In this document: piece after piece, positions 22,035-38,447 of the stretch
Layout of the letters: every line of letters starts with the position of its first letter
Numbering within the stretch: position 1 is the first letter of the stretch
Assembly (NCBI RefSeq): GCF_002159495.1
Contig: NZ_NFIT01000004.1
Span: 124,001 to 188,000, forward strand
Direction of reading: 5' to 3'
Length of the DNA: 64,000 bases
Source: Olsenella sp. An293
GTDB lineage: Bacteria; Actinomycetota; Coriobacteriia; Coriobacteriales; Atopobiaceae
The notes under the pieces: generated by a model
Database searches by the model: none
Seen by the model: the letters and a program-made list of their open reading frames with translations, nothing else
Told to the model about the DNA's origin: nothing
Program-made: the position numbers and the translations under genes

Positions 22035-22271
22035 CTAGTTCTCCAGAAGGGAGTCGACCATCTCGACGAACTCGCCGATGGTGGTGGGGTTGGACTCGGC
22101 GTCAATCTCGATGCCAAACTCGTCCTCGCAGGCCATGACGGCCTCAACGGTGGCCAGGCTGTCGAGGCCAACCTCAGCGAGCGTGGTCTCGGCGGTCAGC
22201 TCGACGTCGTCGAGGCCGCCCTGCTCGCGGACGATCGCGCACACGCGCTCAAAGGTGCTCTGGTCTGCCAT
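22035..22271 (-). CDS. acpP: Acyl carrier protein
   Basis: 78 aa, acidic and helical. The phosphopantetheine serine is in GLDSLATVEAVM (about residue 39). ATG at 22271 follows AAGGAG by eight bases; the open frame upstream is not coding. It is the second gene of the fab operon. Confidence 0.93.
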   Translation of the reverse strand: MADQSTFERVCAIVREQGGLDDVELTAETTLAEVGLDSLATVEAVMACEDEFGIEIDAESNPTTIGEFVEMVDSLLEN

Positions 22272-22332
22272 TGTTGGTACTCCTTCTTTTTCCATGCGCC
22301 CGACGGGCGCTCCAATGGACGTGATGCGGCGC

Positions 22333-23292
22333 CTACTCCCAGCGAAGGAGGCAGGCGCCCGTGTCGAGGCCAGCGCCAAAGCCCACGAGGGCAACGAGCT
22401 GGCCGGGAGTGATCTTGCCGGCGCGGGCGAGCCGGTCGAGGGCGAGCGGGACGCACGCGCTCGAGATGTTGCCGGTCTCCGCGAGCGAGCGCGTGACCTT
22501 GGCGTCGTCAAGCCCGAGGCGGGAGACGGCCGAGGAGAGGATGCGCTCGTTGGCCTGGTGGAACACGAAGTGGTCGATGTCCTCGACGGCAATGCCCGCC
22601 TCGCGGGCGAGCTCGGTCACCGAGGTGCAGATGGCGTTCACGCCAAACTTGAAGACGCGACGCCCCTCCATGGAGAGGACGCTCGCCGGGCGCTCCGTCT
22701 CGTCGTACGGGGAGCTGCCGGCAACGCCCGGCACGTGGAGGATCTCGACGGAGGGCTCGGTCGAGAGGCGCATCGCGAGCGGGTTCTGGCCGCCCGCGGC
22801 GAGCACGGCCGCGGCCGCGCCGTCGCCAAAGAGCACGCACGTGGCGCGGTCCTCCCAGTCCACCAGGCGGCTCATCTTCTCCGCCGCGACCACGAGCACG
22901 CGCTCGGCGCGACCGCGCGCGAAGTAGCCGTCCGCAAGGTCGAGCGCGAAGACAAAGCCCGCGCAGGCCGCGGAGACGTCGAAGGCGGGGCACGAGGCGC
23001 CGAGAAGCTCGGCGATGGCGCAGGCCTGGGCCGGGATGAGGTGGTCGCCGCTCGTGGTCGAGCAGATGATGAGGTCAAGCTGGTCGGGCGTGACGCCGGC
23101 GGCCTCGAGGGCGGCGCGGCTGGCCTCGACCGAGAGCTCGTCGAGCGACTCGGCGGTGCAGATGCGACGACTCTTGATGCCGGTGCGAGGGAAGATCCAC
23201 TCGTCGGAGGTGTCAAGGAACTCGGAAAGGTCCTCGTTGGTCACCGAGCGGGCCGGAAGCGCCGACCCCGTTCCCAGAATACGAAAGCCCAC
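22333..23292 (-). CDS. fabH: 3-oxoacyl-ACP synthase III
   Basis: 319 aa. It starts fatty-acid synthesis by condensing acyl-CoA with malonyl-ACP. The triad Cys-His-Asn is in VSAACAGFVFAL, FVFHQANERIL and ETGNISSACVP. The start is GTG (23292) behind GGGAAGG. First gene of the eleven-gene fab/acc/degV operon. Confidence 0.96.
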   Translation of the reverse strand: MGFRILGTGSALPARSVTNEDLSEFLDTSDEWIFPRTGIKSRRICTAESLDELSVEASRAALEAAGVTPDQLDLIICSTTSGDHLIPAQACAIAELLGASCPAFDVSAACAGFVFALDLADGYFARGRAERVLVVAAEKMSRLVDWEDRATCVLFGDGAAAAVLAAGGQNPLAMRLSTEPSVEILHVPGVAGSSPYDETERPASVLSMEGRRVFKFGVNAICTSVTELAREAGIAVEDIDHFVFHQANERILSSAVSRLGLDDAKVTRSLAETGNISSACVPLALDRLARAGKITPGQLVALVGFGAGLDTGACLLRWE

Positions 23293-23305
23293 CTGCCCGC
23301 CTTCC

Positions 23306-23344
23306 CTCGTTGTTAACCCGTCAACATCTGTTACGTAGGCTAGT
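23306..23344 (-). promoter_or_regulatory. Candidate fab operon control region
   Basis: Upstream of fabH the - strand carries TTGACT (23339-23344), TTGACG and an imperfect palindrome GTTGACGGGTTAAC. No well-spaced -10 box was found. The palindrome could be an operator for a fatty-acid regulator, but no regulator gene is present nearby. Low confidence. Confidence 0.25.
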
Positions 23345-23421
23345 CAAAGCCGGGCGCCCGTGTCGCCAGCTTTTCAAGCTTCTCAATATTGCCACGAGTC
23401 CTTCACATGCGCATCTGCGGA

Positions 23422-23427
23422 TACAAT
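23422..23427 (+). promoter_or_regulatory. Candidate -10 box of birA
   Basis: TACAAT lies 29 bp upstream of the birA start. No convincing -35 box sits 16-18 bp before it. Confidence 0.35.
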
Positions 23428-23455
23428 CGTTTCCGCAAGCGTAGGAGGGAGCAGC

Positions 23456-24214
23456 ATGGGCGTCCTGCCCGACATCCTGATCTTCGACGAGGTGGGCTCC
23501 ACCAACGACGTCGCGCACGACCTTGCCGAGAAGAACGCCGCTGCCGGGACGGCCGTCGCCGCGCGCCGGCAGACTGCCGGGCGCGGGAGGCGCGGTCACG
23601 CGTGGGCCTCCCCTCGCGGCAACCTCTATCTCTCCGTGCTGTTGCGGCCCCGCGTGGCGCCCTCGCGGCTGCCGGGGCTCGCGGCAGCGTGCGGACTGGG
23701 CGCCCTCGACGGGCTCGCGGCTCTGGGGATTTCAAACGAGCCGCAGCTCAAATGGCCCAACGACGTGCTCGCGCGCGGACGCAAGCTCGGCGGCATCCTC
23801 GTGGAGGCCAGGCGCGACGGCGCGGGCGAGGCGTTCGCCGTGTGCGGATTGGGCATCAATGTCGAAAGCGCCCCGCGCGGGCTGGGGGCCGTCTGCCTGA
23901 CGGAGCTGGGGGCGGCGCCGTCCTTCTCGACCCTTGCGGAGGCGCTGCGGAGCGACATCGTGGCGCGAGTCGACGGCTGGGCCGCGAGCGGCGGCGTCGA
24001 GCCGCTGGCCGGCATCCGGGACGACTACCTGGCGCGCCTCGCCTGGCTCGGGGAGCCGGTCGTGGCGCTCTCGCCCGAGGGCGAGCCCCTGGCCGCGGGG
24101 CGCCTCGAGACCGTGGACGCGTGGGGCCGCGCCGTGCTGGAGACCGCTGACGGCCCCGCGTTCTTCTCAGCCGAGCAAGCCTCCCTGCGACCCGCCACCC
24201 CGAGCAAACTCTGA
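23456..24214 (+). CDS. birA: Biotin--[acetyl-CoA-carboxylase] ligase (no repressor domain)
   Basis: 252 aa. It activates biotin with ATP and attaches it to AccB, encoded in the adjacent divergent operon. The biotin-binding signature RRQTAGRGRRGHAWASPRGN (about residues 38-57) and KWPNDVL are present. There is no N-terminal HTH domain, so it is a mono-functional ligase. ATG 23456 lies behind GGAGGGA; the frame is open further upstream but has no better start. Confidence 0.93.
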   Translation: MGVLPDILIFDEVGSTNDVAHDLAEKNAAAGTAVAARRQTAGRGRRGHAWASPRGNLYLSVLLRPRVAPSRLPGLAAACGLGALDGLAALGISNEPQLKWPNDVLARGRKLGGILVEARRDGAGEAFAVCGLGINVESAPRGLGAVCLTELGAAPSFSTLAEALRSDIVARVDGWAASGGVEPLAGIRDDYLARLAWLGEPVVALSPEGEPLAAGRLETVDAWGRAVLETADGPAFFSAEQASLRPATPSKL

Positions 24215-24315
24215 CTTTTCTGTACACAAAGTTCGCCGGAGCCGCGACTACCTCGCACCGCAGGCAGCCTCACAACCCAGCCCTTTGGTTGCCCGCGCCC
24301 TTCGATAAGAAGGCC

Positions 24316-24389
24316 GAGCGGCCCCGCCCTTCTCATCCGGCGACTTCTGCGCGAAGCGCAGTGAGCCGGAGAGAAGGGCGGGGCCGCTC
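24316..24389. terminator. Large hairpin between birA and rpoC
   Basis: Perfect 19-bp arms (24316-24334 with 24371-24389, GAGCGGCCCCGCCCTTCTC) enclose a second GC stem. It lies 22 bp after the rpoC stop on - and about 100 bp after birA on +. CCTTCTTATC follows on the - strand. It probably ends both convergent transcripts. The stem contains the word CTTCTC. Confidence 0.75.
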
Positions 24390-24410
24390 TAACGGGTTCG
24401 TAGTCGAGCG

Positions 24411-28835
<4,425 letters not shown>

Positions 28836-28840
28836 AGTCG

Positions 28841-32350
<3,510 letters not shown>

Positions 32351-32403
32351 CAGGCTTTTCCTCCTTCAAAAAGGGTGGAAGGCGGCAATTGTCGCAACGT
32401 AAT

Positions 32404-32432
32404 AAGTTACCGAAACGCCTCTCCCCGGTCAA
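32404..32432 (-). promoter_or_regulatory. Promoter of rpoBC
   Basis: TTGACC (32427-32432) and TAACTT (32404-32409) on the - strand with a 17-bp spacer, about 55 bp before rpoB. The rplL terminator and a repeat array lie further upstream, so rpoBC appears to be transcribed separately from rplJL. Confidence 0.65.
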
Positions 32433-32587
32433 TGAAAAGCCTTGACTTGACCCCCGTTTTCGAGTATGTTCTACCGCTCACCCAATCTACCTGCGAATAT
32501 ATGATGCCGAGAAGAACCTTGTTGTGAAGGTTCGGTGGTGCCCTGTGAAGCCGGCCCTACCGCTCGCCGATAAGGACCTGCTGGCCG

Positions 32588-32815
32588 CCCGCACTTCTCG
32601 GCATCGGCCGGGAGGACGCCCGCACTTCTCGGCATCGGCCGGGAGGACGCCCGCACTTCTCGGCAGCCCTCATCCAGTGCGGGCTCCAGCGCACTCGATG
32701 CGCGCACTCGACGCCATATGCCGAGAAGGACCCCGCACCCGGGGCCCCTCCGCCCAAAATCCGCCCGCACTCCTCGCCCGCACTCGATGCACGCACTCGT
32801 AAGTGCGTGCACGCG
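32588..32815. repeat. GCACTTCTCG-rich array with 31-bp tandem repeats
   Basis: From 32588 a 31-bp unit (CCCGCACTTCTCGGCATCGG followed by CCGGGAGGACG) repeats twice and begins a third time. Then come GCACTCGATGCGCGCACTCG-type inverted words, CGCCCAAAAT (32751-32760) and the palindrome GCACTCGTAAGTGC (32793-32806). The same order of words occurs at 6201 and 47561. The gap between rplL and rpoB holds no gene. Confidence 0.8.
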
Positions 32816-32839
32816 GCGCAGGCTCTGCACGCACACAAT

Positions 32840-32869
32840 AAGGGGCCGGACCCGTGGGCCCGACCCCTT
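32840..32869 (-). terminator. Terminator after rplL
   Basis: AAGGGGCCGGAC and GGCCCGACCCCTT form a stem with one wobble pair that is U-G only on the - strand, followed by ATTGTGTG. It lies 36 bp after the rplL stop. Confidence 0.65.
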
Positions 32870-32905
32870 GAAGGTACGCGATCGCGTGACCCGAAGTAAG
32901 CGAAC

Positions 32906-33289
32906 TTACTTGAGGGTGACGACGGCGCCGGCCTCCTCGAGCTGCTTCTTGGCGGCCTCGGCGTCCTCCTTCTTGGCGCCCTCGAGGACGGCCTTGGGGG
33001 CACCCTCGACGACCTCCTTGGCCTCCTTGAGGCCGAGGCTGGTCAGAGCGCGGACGACCTTGATGACGGCGATCTTGTTGTCGCCGAAGGACTCGAGGAC
33101 GACGTCGAAGTTGGTCTTCTCCTCCTCCTCGGCGGCAGCGCCGGCAGCCGGAGCGGCGGCGACGGCGGCGACGGGGGCGGCGGCGGAGACGCCGAAGGTG
33201 TCCTCGATAGCCTTGACGAGCTCGGAGGCCTCGAGAAGGGTCATCTCCTTGAGGGCGTCAATGATCTCCTCGGTGGTAAGCTTAGCCAT
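32906..33289 (-). CDS. rplL: 50S ribosomal protein L7/L12
   Basis: 127 aa. L7/L12 dimers form the stalk that recruits translation factors. The N-terminal dimerisation region, the Ala/Gly/Glu hinge and the C-terminal factor-binding block [20 protein letters not shown] and [20 protein letters not shown] are clear. Downstream of rplJ by 99 bp. Confidence 0.97.
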   Translation of the reverse strand: MAKLTTEEIIDALKEMTLLEASELVKAIEDTFGVSAAAPVAAVAAAPAAGAAAEEEEKTNFDVVLESFGDNKIAVIKVVRALTSLGLKEAKEVVEGAPKAVLEGAKKEDAEAAKKQLEEAGAVVTLK

Positions 33290-33388
33290 TTTTGGTTTCC
33301 TTTCGATCCCGCGCGTCGTGCGCGGATGGTCTGTGTGGTTGCGAGGCGCGATGCGCCCCTCGGGGTGCGGACGAGCCGCGTCTGACCG

Positions 33389-33910
33389 CTAGGCGGCCTG
33401 CTTCTGCTCGGAGACAGCGCTGATGGTGCGGGCGAGACCGGACGGGACCTCGTTGACGCACACGGCGATGCCACGGGCGAAGCCGCTGATGAGACCAGCG
33501 ATCTGACCCATGAGCTGCTCGCGGTTGGGCAGGTCGGCGTAGGCCTTGGCCTCATCGGCCGTGAGAGCCTTGCCATCGGCGATAGCACCGACAAACGCCA
33601 TCTTCTTGAGCTTATCGGACTGCTCCTTGATGACCTTGGCGGCATCGACGGGGTCCTTCTCGTAGAAGACGTAGGCGCAGGTGCCGGAGAGCATCTCGTC
33701 GATGTTGGGCATCCCGGCGTTCTCGAGGGCGATCTTGACGATGTTGTTCTTGTAGACCTTCATCTCGGCGCCGGCCGCGCGCAGGGCGCGACGGACCTCC
33801 TGGGTCTCCTTGACGGAGAGGCCACGATAGTCAACAACGAAGACGCCACCGGCGGCCTCCAGGGAGCTGGCGACCTTCTCGAGCATAGCGACATTGGACT
33901 TGGACGGCAT
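33389..33910 (-). CDS. rplJ: 50S ribosomal protein L10
   Basis: 173 aa. L10 anchors the L7/L12 stalk to 23S rRNA. MPSKSNVAMLEKVASSLEAA and FVVDYRGLSVKETQEVRRAL open the protein. ATG 33910 is behind GAGGAGG with a 12-base spacer. The open frame upstream belongs to the leader and is not protein-coding. Translation is expected to be controlled through the leader. Confidence 0.95.
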   Translation of the reverse strand: MPSKSNVAMLEKVASSLEAAGGVFVVDYRGLSVKETQEVRRALRAAGAEMKVYKNNIVKIALENAGMPNIDEMLSGTCAYVFYEKDPVDAAKVIKEQSDKLKKMAFVGAIADGKALTADEAKAYADLPNREQLMGQIAGLISGFARGIAVCVNEVPSGLARTISAVSEQKQAA

Positions 33911-33970
33911 GTGTTCTGTACACCTCCTCATAGAGCTTCGGGCACGAGCCGCCAACAGGCGGGCCCTCCG

Positions 33971-34007
33971 CAAAAGAAGACCCCGCTGGCGCAGCCAAAG
34001 CGGGGTC
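33971..34007 (-). terminator. Attenuator in the rplJ leader
   Basis: GACCCCGCT (33979-33987) and AGCGGGGTC (33999-34007) form a 9-bp stem followed on the - strand by TTCTTTTG. It lies between the L10 leader and the rplJ start, so it can act as a transcription attenuator. Confidence 0.75.
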
Positions 34008-34105
34008 CTCGAGGATGCAATCTCTGAGACCACCTCGGCAGGCGGGATTTCCCATTAAGCCTTGCGGCACCGGCTGTCTTTGGCAGCGGAACGTGCAGAC
34101 GTAAC
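34008..34105 (-). ncRNA. Ribosomal protein L10 leader
   Basis: The - strand RNA contains CCAAAGACAGCCGGTGCC, GGCTTAAT and CCCGCCTGCCGAGGTGGT, the conserved blocks of the L10 leader that binds the L10-(L12)4 complex. An attenuator hairpin follows. This supports feedback control of rplJL as known in Firmicutes and Actinobacteria. Confidence 0.75.
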
Positions 34106-34109
34106 GCAG

Positions 34110-34159
34110 GACGGGCGTCCTGCGCGTGACATTGTGTCACGGCAAAGGACGCCCGTCAA
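34110..34159 (-). promoter_or_regulatory. rplJL promoter embedded in an inverted repeat
   Basis: On the - strand TTGACG (34154-34159) and CACAAT (34131-34136) have a 17-bp spacer. The same DNA is a long inverted repeat: GACGGGCGTCCT (34110-34121) pairs with AGGACGCCCGTC (34146-34157), and CGTGAC (34125-34130) with GTCACG (34136-34141). It may serve both as the 3' hairpin of rplKA and as the promoter of rplJL. Confidence 0.6.
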
Positions 34160-34198
34160 GCAATCAAGAAATCTCCAAGCGAGAAGAACGCGCTCCCG

Positions 34199-34906
34199 CT
34201 ACTCGTCCATGAGGTTGCGGGTCTTGGTGGAGTCGATCTTGATGCCAGGGCCCATCGTGGTGGAGACGACGACGGACTTGACGTACTTGCCCTTGGCGCT
34301 GGACGGCTTCACGCGGAGCAGCTCGTTGATGAGCGCGCCGTAGTTCTCGACGAGCTTCTGGGTGTCGAAGGACACCTTGCCCATCGGGACGTGGCAGATG
34401 CCGTAGCGGTCGGCGCGGTACTCGACGCGGCCGGCCTTGAGCTCGCCGACCATCTTGGCAACGTCCATGGTGACGGTGCCGAGCTTGGGGTTGGGCATGA
34501 GGCCACGGGGGCCGAGGATCTTGCCGAGGCGGCCGACCTTGCCCATCATGTTGGGCGTGGCGATGGCGGCGTCGAAGTTCAGCTCGCCAGCCTGGATCTG
34601 GGCCACGAGGTCATCGGAGCCGATGACGTCGGCGCCGGCGGCCTCAGCCTCGCGGGCCTTCTCGCCCTCGGCGAAGACGGCGACGCGGACGGTCTTGCCG
34701 GTGCCGTGGGGCAGCGCGATGGAGCCGCGGACGTTCTGGTCGGCCTTGCGGGTGTCGACGCCGAGACGGACGGCGACCTCGACGGTCTCGTCGAACTTGG
34801 CGGGGGACAGCTCCTTGGCGAGCTCCATGGCCTCCTTCGGGGTGTAGAGCTTGGTGCTGTCGACCTTGGCGGCGGCGGCCTTGTAGTTCTTTCCGTGCTT
34901 AGGCAT
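34199..34906 (-). CDS. rplA: 50S ribosomal protein L1
   Basis: 235 aa. L1 forms the mobile stalk that moves E-site tRNA and can repress rpl[42 protein letters not shown] and [19 protein letters not shown] are diagnostic. It follows rplK after an 82-bp gap holding a palindromic repeat. Confidence 0.97.
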   Translation of the reverse strand: MPKHGKNYKAAAAKVDSTKLYTPKEAMELAKELSPAKFDETVEVAVRLGVDTRKADQNVRGSIALPHGTGKTVRVAVFAEGEKAREAEAAGADVIGSDDLVAQIQAGELNFDAAIATPNMMGKVGRLGKILGPRGLMPNPKLGTVTMDVAKMVGELKAGRVEYRADRYGICHVPMGKVSFDTQKLVENYGALINELLRVKPSSAKGKYVKSVVVSTTMGPGIKIDSTKTRNLMDE

Positions 34907-34950
34907 GTTCTTACCTCCTGTGGTCAGCGGGCTTCTCGCCCTCCCACATC

Positions 34951-34980
34951 GATGACGAAAAGGGACGGTCCCTCTTCATC
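34951..34980. repeat. GGGAC-N-GTCCC palindrome, copy 2e
   Basis: GATGACGAAAAGGGAC and GTCCCTCTTCATC pair around one base in the rplK-rplA spacer, with one small bulge. Core shared with the copies in the fab operon and at 54511; outer arms are different. Confidence 0.75.
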
Positions 34981-34988
34981 AGTGCTGG

Positions 34989-35417
34989 CTACTCGGCGAT
35001 GGTGACGCCCATGGAGCGAGCGGTGCCGGCGACGATCTTCTTGGCGGCCTCGATGTCGTTGGCGTTGAGGTCGGGCATCTTGATCTCGGCGATCTTGGTG
35101 AGCTGCTCCTGGGAGAGCTGGCCGACCTTGTCGCGCTGGGGGACGCCGGAGCCACCCTTGAGGCCGAGCTCCTTCTTGATGAGCTCAGCGGCAGGCGGGG
35201 TCTTGCAGACGAAGTCGAAGCTGCGGTCCTCGTAGACCGTGATCTCGACCGGGATGATGTCGCCGGCCTTGTCCTGCGTAGCGGCGTTGAAGGCCTGGCA
35301 GAACTGCATGATGTTGACCTGGGCGGCACCGAGGGCGGGGCCGACGGGAGGCGCGGGGTTGGCGGCGCCGGCGGGAATCTGGAGCTTGATGAAGTTGGTG
35401 ACCTGCTTCTTGGCCAT
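34989..35417 (-). CDS. rplK: 50S ribosomal protein L11
   Basis: 142 aa. L11 binds the GTPase-associated rRNA and is needed for RelA activation. [20 protein letters not shown] and [18 protein letters not shown] identify it. A GC-rich hairpin (around 35459-35499) precedes it and may be the L1 control site, by analogy with E. coli. Confidence 0.97.
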   Translation of the reverse strand: MAKKQVTNFIKLQIPAGAANPAPPVGPALGAAQVNIMQFCQAFNAATQDKAGDIIPVEITVYEDRSFDFVCKTPPAAELIKKELGLKGGSGVPQRDKVGQLSQEQLTKIAEIKMPDLNANDIEAAKKIVAGTARSMGVTIAE

Positions 35418-35509
35418 GTCTCTCTCCTTGGGGACTCTGTCGTTGCGATCTATGAAGGCGCCCAGCCCGAGAAGCTATCCTCACCGATGCCGGGTGGGCG
35501 GGATGTCTG

Positions 35510-36058
35510 CTATCCGATGACCGAAATCTGGTCGAGGGTGAGCTCGACGGGCGTCTCGCGGCCGAAGATGGTGAGCATGACCTTGACCTTGCCGGACTCG
35601 GGCATGACCTCGGACACGAGACCGTCGAAGTCCGCGAGGGGCCCGGAAAGGACCTTGACGGACTGACCGACCTCGATGTTGGTGGCGGTGCGCTTGGGCG
35701 CCGGGGCAGAGGTGCCGCGGCCGCCGGAGCGACGCATGATCTTGTCGAACTCGTCGCGACGAAGCGGCGTCGGCTTGCCGTCGAGACCGACGAAGCCGGT
35801 CACGCCGGGGGTGTTGCGCACGACGGCCCAGGTGTTGTCGTCGATCTCCATGCGAACGAGGACGTAGCTCGGGAAGACCTTGGACTCCTTGGTCTCGCGC
35901 TTGCCGCCGTCCTTGATCTCGGTGACCTCCTCGGTCGGGATCTGGATGTCCACGACCTTGTCCTCGAGGCCATAGGTCTCGATGCGGTGCTCGAGGTCTG
36001 CCTTGACCTTGTTCTCGTACCCTGAGTAGGTGTGAATCACGTACCAGCGCTTAGCCAT
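35510..36058 (-). CDS. nusG: Transcription termination/antitermination protein NusG
   Basis: 182 aa. NGN domain from MAKRWYVIHTYSGYENKV, with FPSYVLVRMEIDDNTWAVVR and NTPGVTGFVG. A KOW domain follows (VKVLSGPLADFDGLVSEV). It binds the RNA-polymerase clamp and couples it to S10 or Rho. Three bases separate it from secE. Confidence 0.97.
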   Translation of the reverse strand: MAKRWYVIHTYSGYENKVKADLEHRIETYGLEDKVVDIQIPTEEVTEIKDGGKRETKESKVFPSYVLVRMEIDDNTWAVVRNTPGVTGFVGLDGKPTPLRRDEFDKIMRRSGGRGTSAPAPKRTATNIEVGQSVKVLSGPLADFDGLVSEVMPESGKVKVMLTIFGRETPVELTLDQISVIG

Positions 36059-36061
36059 GGT

Positions 36062-36445
36062 CTACCCCCTCAGGCCGGTGTAGCCGACGAGCGCGGCGAC
36101 GATACCGGAGTCGACGAGCCAGATGATGATGCCAAAGACGATGAGCATCGCGATGATGGCCACCGAGTAGCTCTTGAGCTCGCTCTTGGAGGGCCACACA
36201 ACGCGACGCATCTCGGAGCGGACGTCGCCGAGATAGTTGCGCAGACGGCGGATGGGGCCGGGGTGCGCCTTGGCGCGCTCCTCCTTGGCGGCCTTCTTCT
36301 CTGCCTTGGCGGCGGCCTTCTCGCTCTTCTCGACCGCCTTCTTGGCGTCCTCGGGCTCAGAGGCGGCGCGCGCAGCCTCGACGCGAGCGCGCTCCTCGGC
36401 TCGCGCCTTGCGGACGCTCCTCTTGTTACGGTCCTTGTTGGCCAT
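36062..36445 (-). CDS. secE: Protein translocase subunit SecE
   Basis: 127 aa. A charged, Ala/Lys/Glu-rich N-terminal half (about 70 residues) precedes the conserved amphipathic block RNYLGDVRSEMRRVVWPSKS and one membrane helix (VAIIAMLIVFGIIIWLV). SecE clamps SecY in the translocon. The single-helix form is usual in Gram-positive bacteria, but the charged extension is long. Confidence 0.94.
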   Translation of the reverse strand: MANKDRNKRSVRKARAEERARVEAARAASEPEDAKKAVEKSEKAAAKAEKKAAKEERAKAHPGPIRRLRNYLGDVRSEMRRVVWPSKSELKSYSVAIIAMLIVFGIIIWLVDSGIVAALVGYTGLRG

Positions 36446-36481
36446 CCCTCGACTCCTAAGAAAACGGTCCCTTACATGGAA

Positions 36482-36509
36482 ACCGGCTAACCCCGAAGGG
36501 AAAGCCGGT
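36482..36509 (-). other. Hairpin between tRNA-Trp and secE
   Basis: ACCGGCT (36482-36488) pairs with AGCCGGT (36503-36509), with an inner CCC/GGG pair; TTTCC follows on the - strand. It may trim the tRNA 3' end or partially terminate. Confidence 0.4.
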
Positions 36510-36521
36510 GGTGAAATCTGG

Positions 36522-36594
36522 CAGGCCAGGAAGGACTCGAACCCTCAACAAACGGTTTTGGAGACCGCCGCTCTACCATTGGAGCTACTGGCCT
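36522..36594 (-). tRNA. trnW: tRNA-Trp (CCA)
   Basis: 73-nt cloverleaf on the - strand: acceptor AGGCCAG pairs with CTGGCCT, anticodon loop CTCCAAA gives CCA, and the T arm is GGGTTCGAGTCC. CCA end not encoded. Located between rpmG and secE, its common place. Confidence 0.95.
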
Positions 36595-36614
36595 GTGATG
36601 AAAACCCACCTTGG

Positions 36615-36764
36615 TTAGCGGGTCTCCCTGTGAAGCGTGTGCTTACGGCACCACGGGCAGTACTTCTTCAACTCCATGCGATCGGGGTTGTTGGACTTGT
36701 TCTTGTCCGTGGTGTAGTTGCGGCGCTTGCACTCGGTGCACGCGAGGGTAACTAGAGTACGCAT
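36615..36764 (-). CDS. rpmG: 50S ribosomal protein L33
   Basis: 49 aa. [20 protein letters not shown] and [16 protein letters not shown] give the CxxC...CxxC zinc-ribbon form of L33, so this is the zinc-dependent type. ATG 36764 lies four bases after AGGAGG. First gene of the transcript rpmG-tRNA-Trp-secE-nusG. Confidence 0.96.
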   Translation of the reverse strand: MRTLVTLACTECKRRNYTTDKNKSNNPDRMELKKYCPWCRKHTLHRETR

Positions 36765-36824
36765 TGATCCTCCTGAAGAACTTCTCGTTGGAGGGGGTTT
36801 CCCTCGAACGTGACGCGATGGAGA

Positions 36825-36854
36825 ACGATACCATCGGTCTGCCCGAACTGTCAA
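36825..36854 (-). promoter_or_regulatory. Promoter of rpmG-secE-nusG
   Basis: Consensus TTGACA (36849-36854) and TATCGT (36825-36830) on the - strand with an 18-bp spacer, about 60 bp upstream of rpmG and just after the tuf terminator. Confidence 0.7.
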
Positions 36855-36910
36855 CCCCCTGACGACGACACGGCTCGCATCACAAAATCCGCAAATAGCG
36901 AGAAGTACGC

Positions 36911-36947
36911 GCAAAAAAGACCCGGCGTCGCGAGAACGCCGGGTCTT
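36911..36947 (-). terminator. Intrinsic terminator after tuf
   Basis: AAGACCCGGCG (36917-36927) pairs with CGCCGGGTCTT (36937-36947), followed on the - strand by TTTTTTGCG. About 20 bp after the tuf stop. A textbook terminator. Confidence 0.92.
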
Positions 36948-36966
36948 GAACTAGCTTCTGGTGAAG

Positions 36967-38172
36967 TTAGTCGAGAATCGAGGAGACGCGGCCGTCGCCG
37001 ACGGTGTGGCCACCCTCGCGGATAGCGAACTTGAGGCCCTGCTCCATGGCGATCGGGTGGATGAGCTCGCAGGTGACGGTGATGTGGTCGCCAGGCATAG
37101 CCATCTCAACCTTGGTGCCGTTGGTGTCGGTGAGCTCGGAGATGTCACCGGTGACGTCGGTGGTGCGGAAGTAGAACTGCGGACGGTAGCCGGCGAAGAA
37201 CGGGGTGTGACGGCCACCCTCCTCCTTGGTGAGGACGTAGATCTCGCCGGTGAACTTCTGGTGCGGCTGGACGGAGCCGGGCTTGCAGATGACCTGGCCG
37301 CGCTCGATGTCCTCGCGCTTGATGCCGCGCAGGAGGATGCCGACGTTGTCGCCAGCCTCGCAGAAGTCCATGGTCTTGCGGAACATCTCGATGCCGGTGG
37401 CGACGGAGGTCTGCTTCTCGCGGATGCCGACGATCTCGACGGGGTCGTTGAGCTTGAGCTCGCCGCGCTCGACACGGCCGGTGGCGACGGTGCCGCGGCC
37501 GGAGATGGTCATGACGTCCTCGATGGCCATCAGGAACGGCTTGTCGTTGTCACGCGGGGGCGTCGGGATGTAGGAGTCGACGGCGTGCATGAGCTCGACG
37601 ATGGAGTCGACCCACTTCTGCTCGCCGTTGAGGGCGCCGAGAGCGGAGCCGCGGATGATCGGCAGGTCGTCGCCGGGGAAGTCGTACTCGGTGAGGAGGT
37701 CGCGGGTCTCCATCTCAACGAGGTCGATGAGCTCCTCGTCGTCAACCATGTCGCACTTGTTCAGGAAGACGATGATGTAGGGGACGCCGACCTGACGAGC
37801 GAGAAGGATGTGCTCGCGGGTCTGGGCCATGGGGCCGTCGGTGGCGGCGATGACGAGGATGGCGCCGTCCATCTGAGCCGCACCGGAGATCATGTTCTTG
37901 ATGTAGTCAGCGTGGCCCGGGCAGTCGACGTGAGCGTAGTGGCGCTCCCAGGTCTCGTACTCGATGTGGGCAACGTTGATGGTGATGCCGCGCTGACGCT
38001 CCTCGGGAGCCTTGTCGATGTTCTCGAAGGCGGTGTAGTCGGCCTTGCAGCCCTCGGTCTCGGAGAGGACCTTGGTGATGGCCGCGGTCGTGGTGGTCTT
38101 GCCGTGGTCGACGTGACCAATGGTACCGATGTTTACGTGGGGCTTGGAACGATCGAACTTCTCCTTGGCCAT
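36967..38172 (-). CDS. tuf: Translation elongation factor Tu
   Basis: 401 aa GTPase that brings aminoacyl-tRNA to the ribosome. [14 protein letters not shown] (P-loop), [12 protein letters not shown] (G3) and [11 protein letters not shown] (G4) are present. The ATG at 38172 is six bases after AAGGAGG; an ATG two codons upstream touches the Shine-Dalgarno and was not chosen. Cotranscribed behind tRNA-Tyr, tRNA-Thr and tRNA-Met, away from fusA. Confidence 0.98.
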   Translation of the reverse strand: MAKEKFDRSKPHVNIGTIGHVDHGKTTTTAAITKVLSETEGCKADYTAFENIDKAPEERQRGITINVAHIEYETWERHYAHVDCPGHADYIKNMISGAAQMDGAILVIAATDGPMAQTREHILLARQVGVPYIIVFLNKCDMVDDEELIDLVEMETRDLLTEYDFPGDDLPIIRGSALGALNGEQKWVDSIVELMHAVDSYIPTPPRDNDKPFLMAIEDVMTISGRGTVATGRVERGELKLNDPVEIVGIREKQTSVATGIEMFRKTMDFCEAGDNVGILLRGIKREDIERGQVICKPGSVQPHQKFTGEIYVLTKEEGGRHTPFFAGYRPQFYFRTTDVTGDISELTDTNGTKVEMAMPGDHITVTCELIHPIAMEQGLKFAIREGGHTVGDGRVSSILD

Positions 38173-38266
38173 TGCCATCCTCCTTCTGGAACCGACCTTC
38201 TGGCCTTCCAATGTACTTGCTTCGTTCTTATGCCAAGCGGCGCCGAAGCGCCGCCAAGAACTCTGG

Positions 38267-38340
38267 TACCGGTGACTGGACTCGAACCAGTGACATCGCG
38301 GGTATGAGCCGCGTGCTCTAACCAACTGAGCTACACCGGC
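38267..38340 (-). tRNA. trnM: tRNA-Met (CAT)
   Basis: 74-nt cloverleaf, acceptor GCCGGTG with CACCGGT, anticodon loop CTCATAC. A paired first acceptor position suggests the elongator rather than initiator tRNA. CCA not encoded. Last tRNA before tuf. Confidence 0.93.
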
Positions 38341-38371
38341 GTGGTGCCTTGCGACTGAATGGCGGAAATGG

Positions 38372-38444
38372 AGCCCGCGACCGGATTTGAACCGGTGACC
38401 TCTTCGTTACCAACGAAGTGCTCTACCGACTGAGCTACACGGGC
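38372..38444 (-). tRNA. trnT: tRNA-Thr (GGT)
   Basis: 73-nt cloverleaf, acceptor GCCCGTG with CGCGGGC, anticodon stem CTTCG/CGAAG and loop TTGGTAA. T arm CCGGTTCAAATCCGG. Between tRNA-Tyr and tRNA-Met. Confidence 0.95.
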
Positions 38445-38447
38445 AGA

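Noticed and set aside
32588-32662. CRISPR array
   Set aside because: The 31-bp units are directly adjacent with no unique spacers and no cas genes nearby.
36967-38325. Longer N-terminus for EF-Tu
   Set aside because: The frame is open upstream but would run through tRNA-Met. The start behind AAGGAGG gives a standard EF-Tu.
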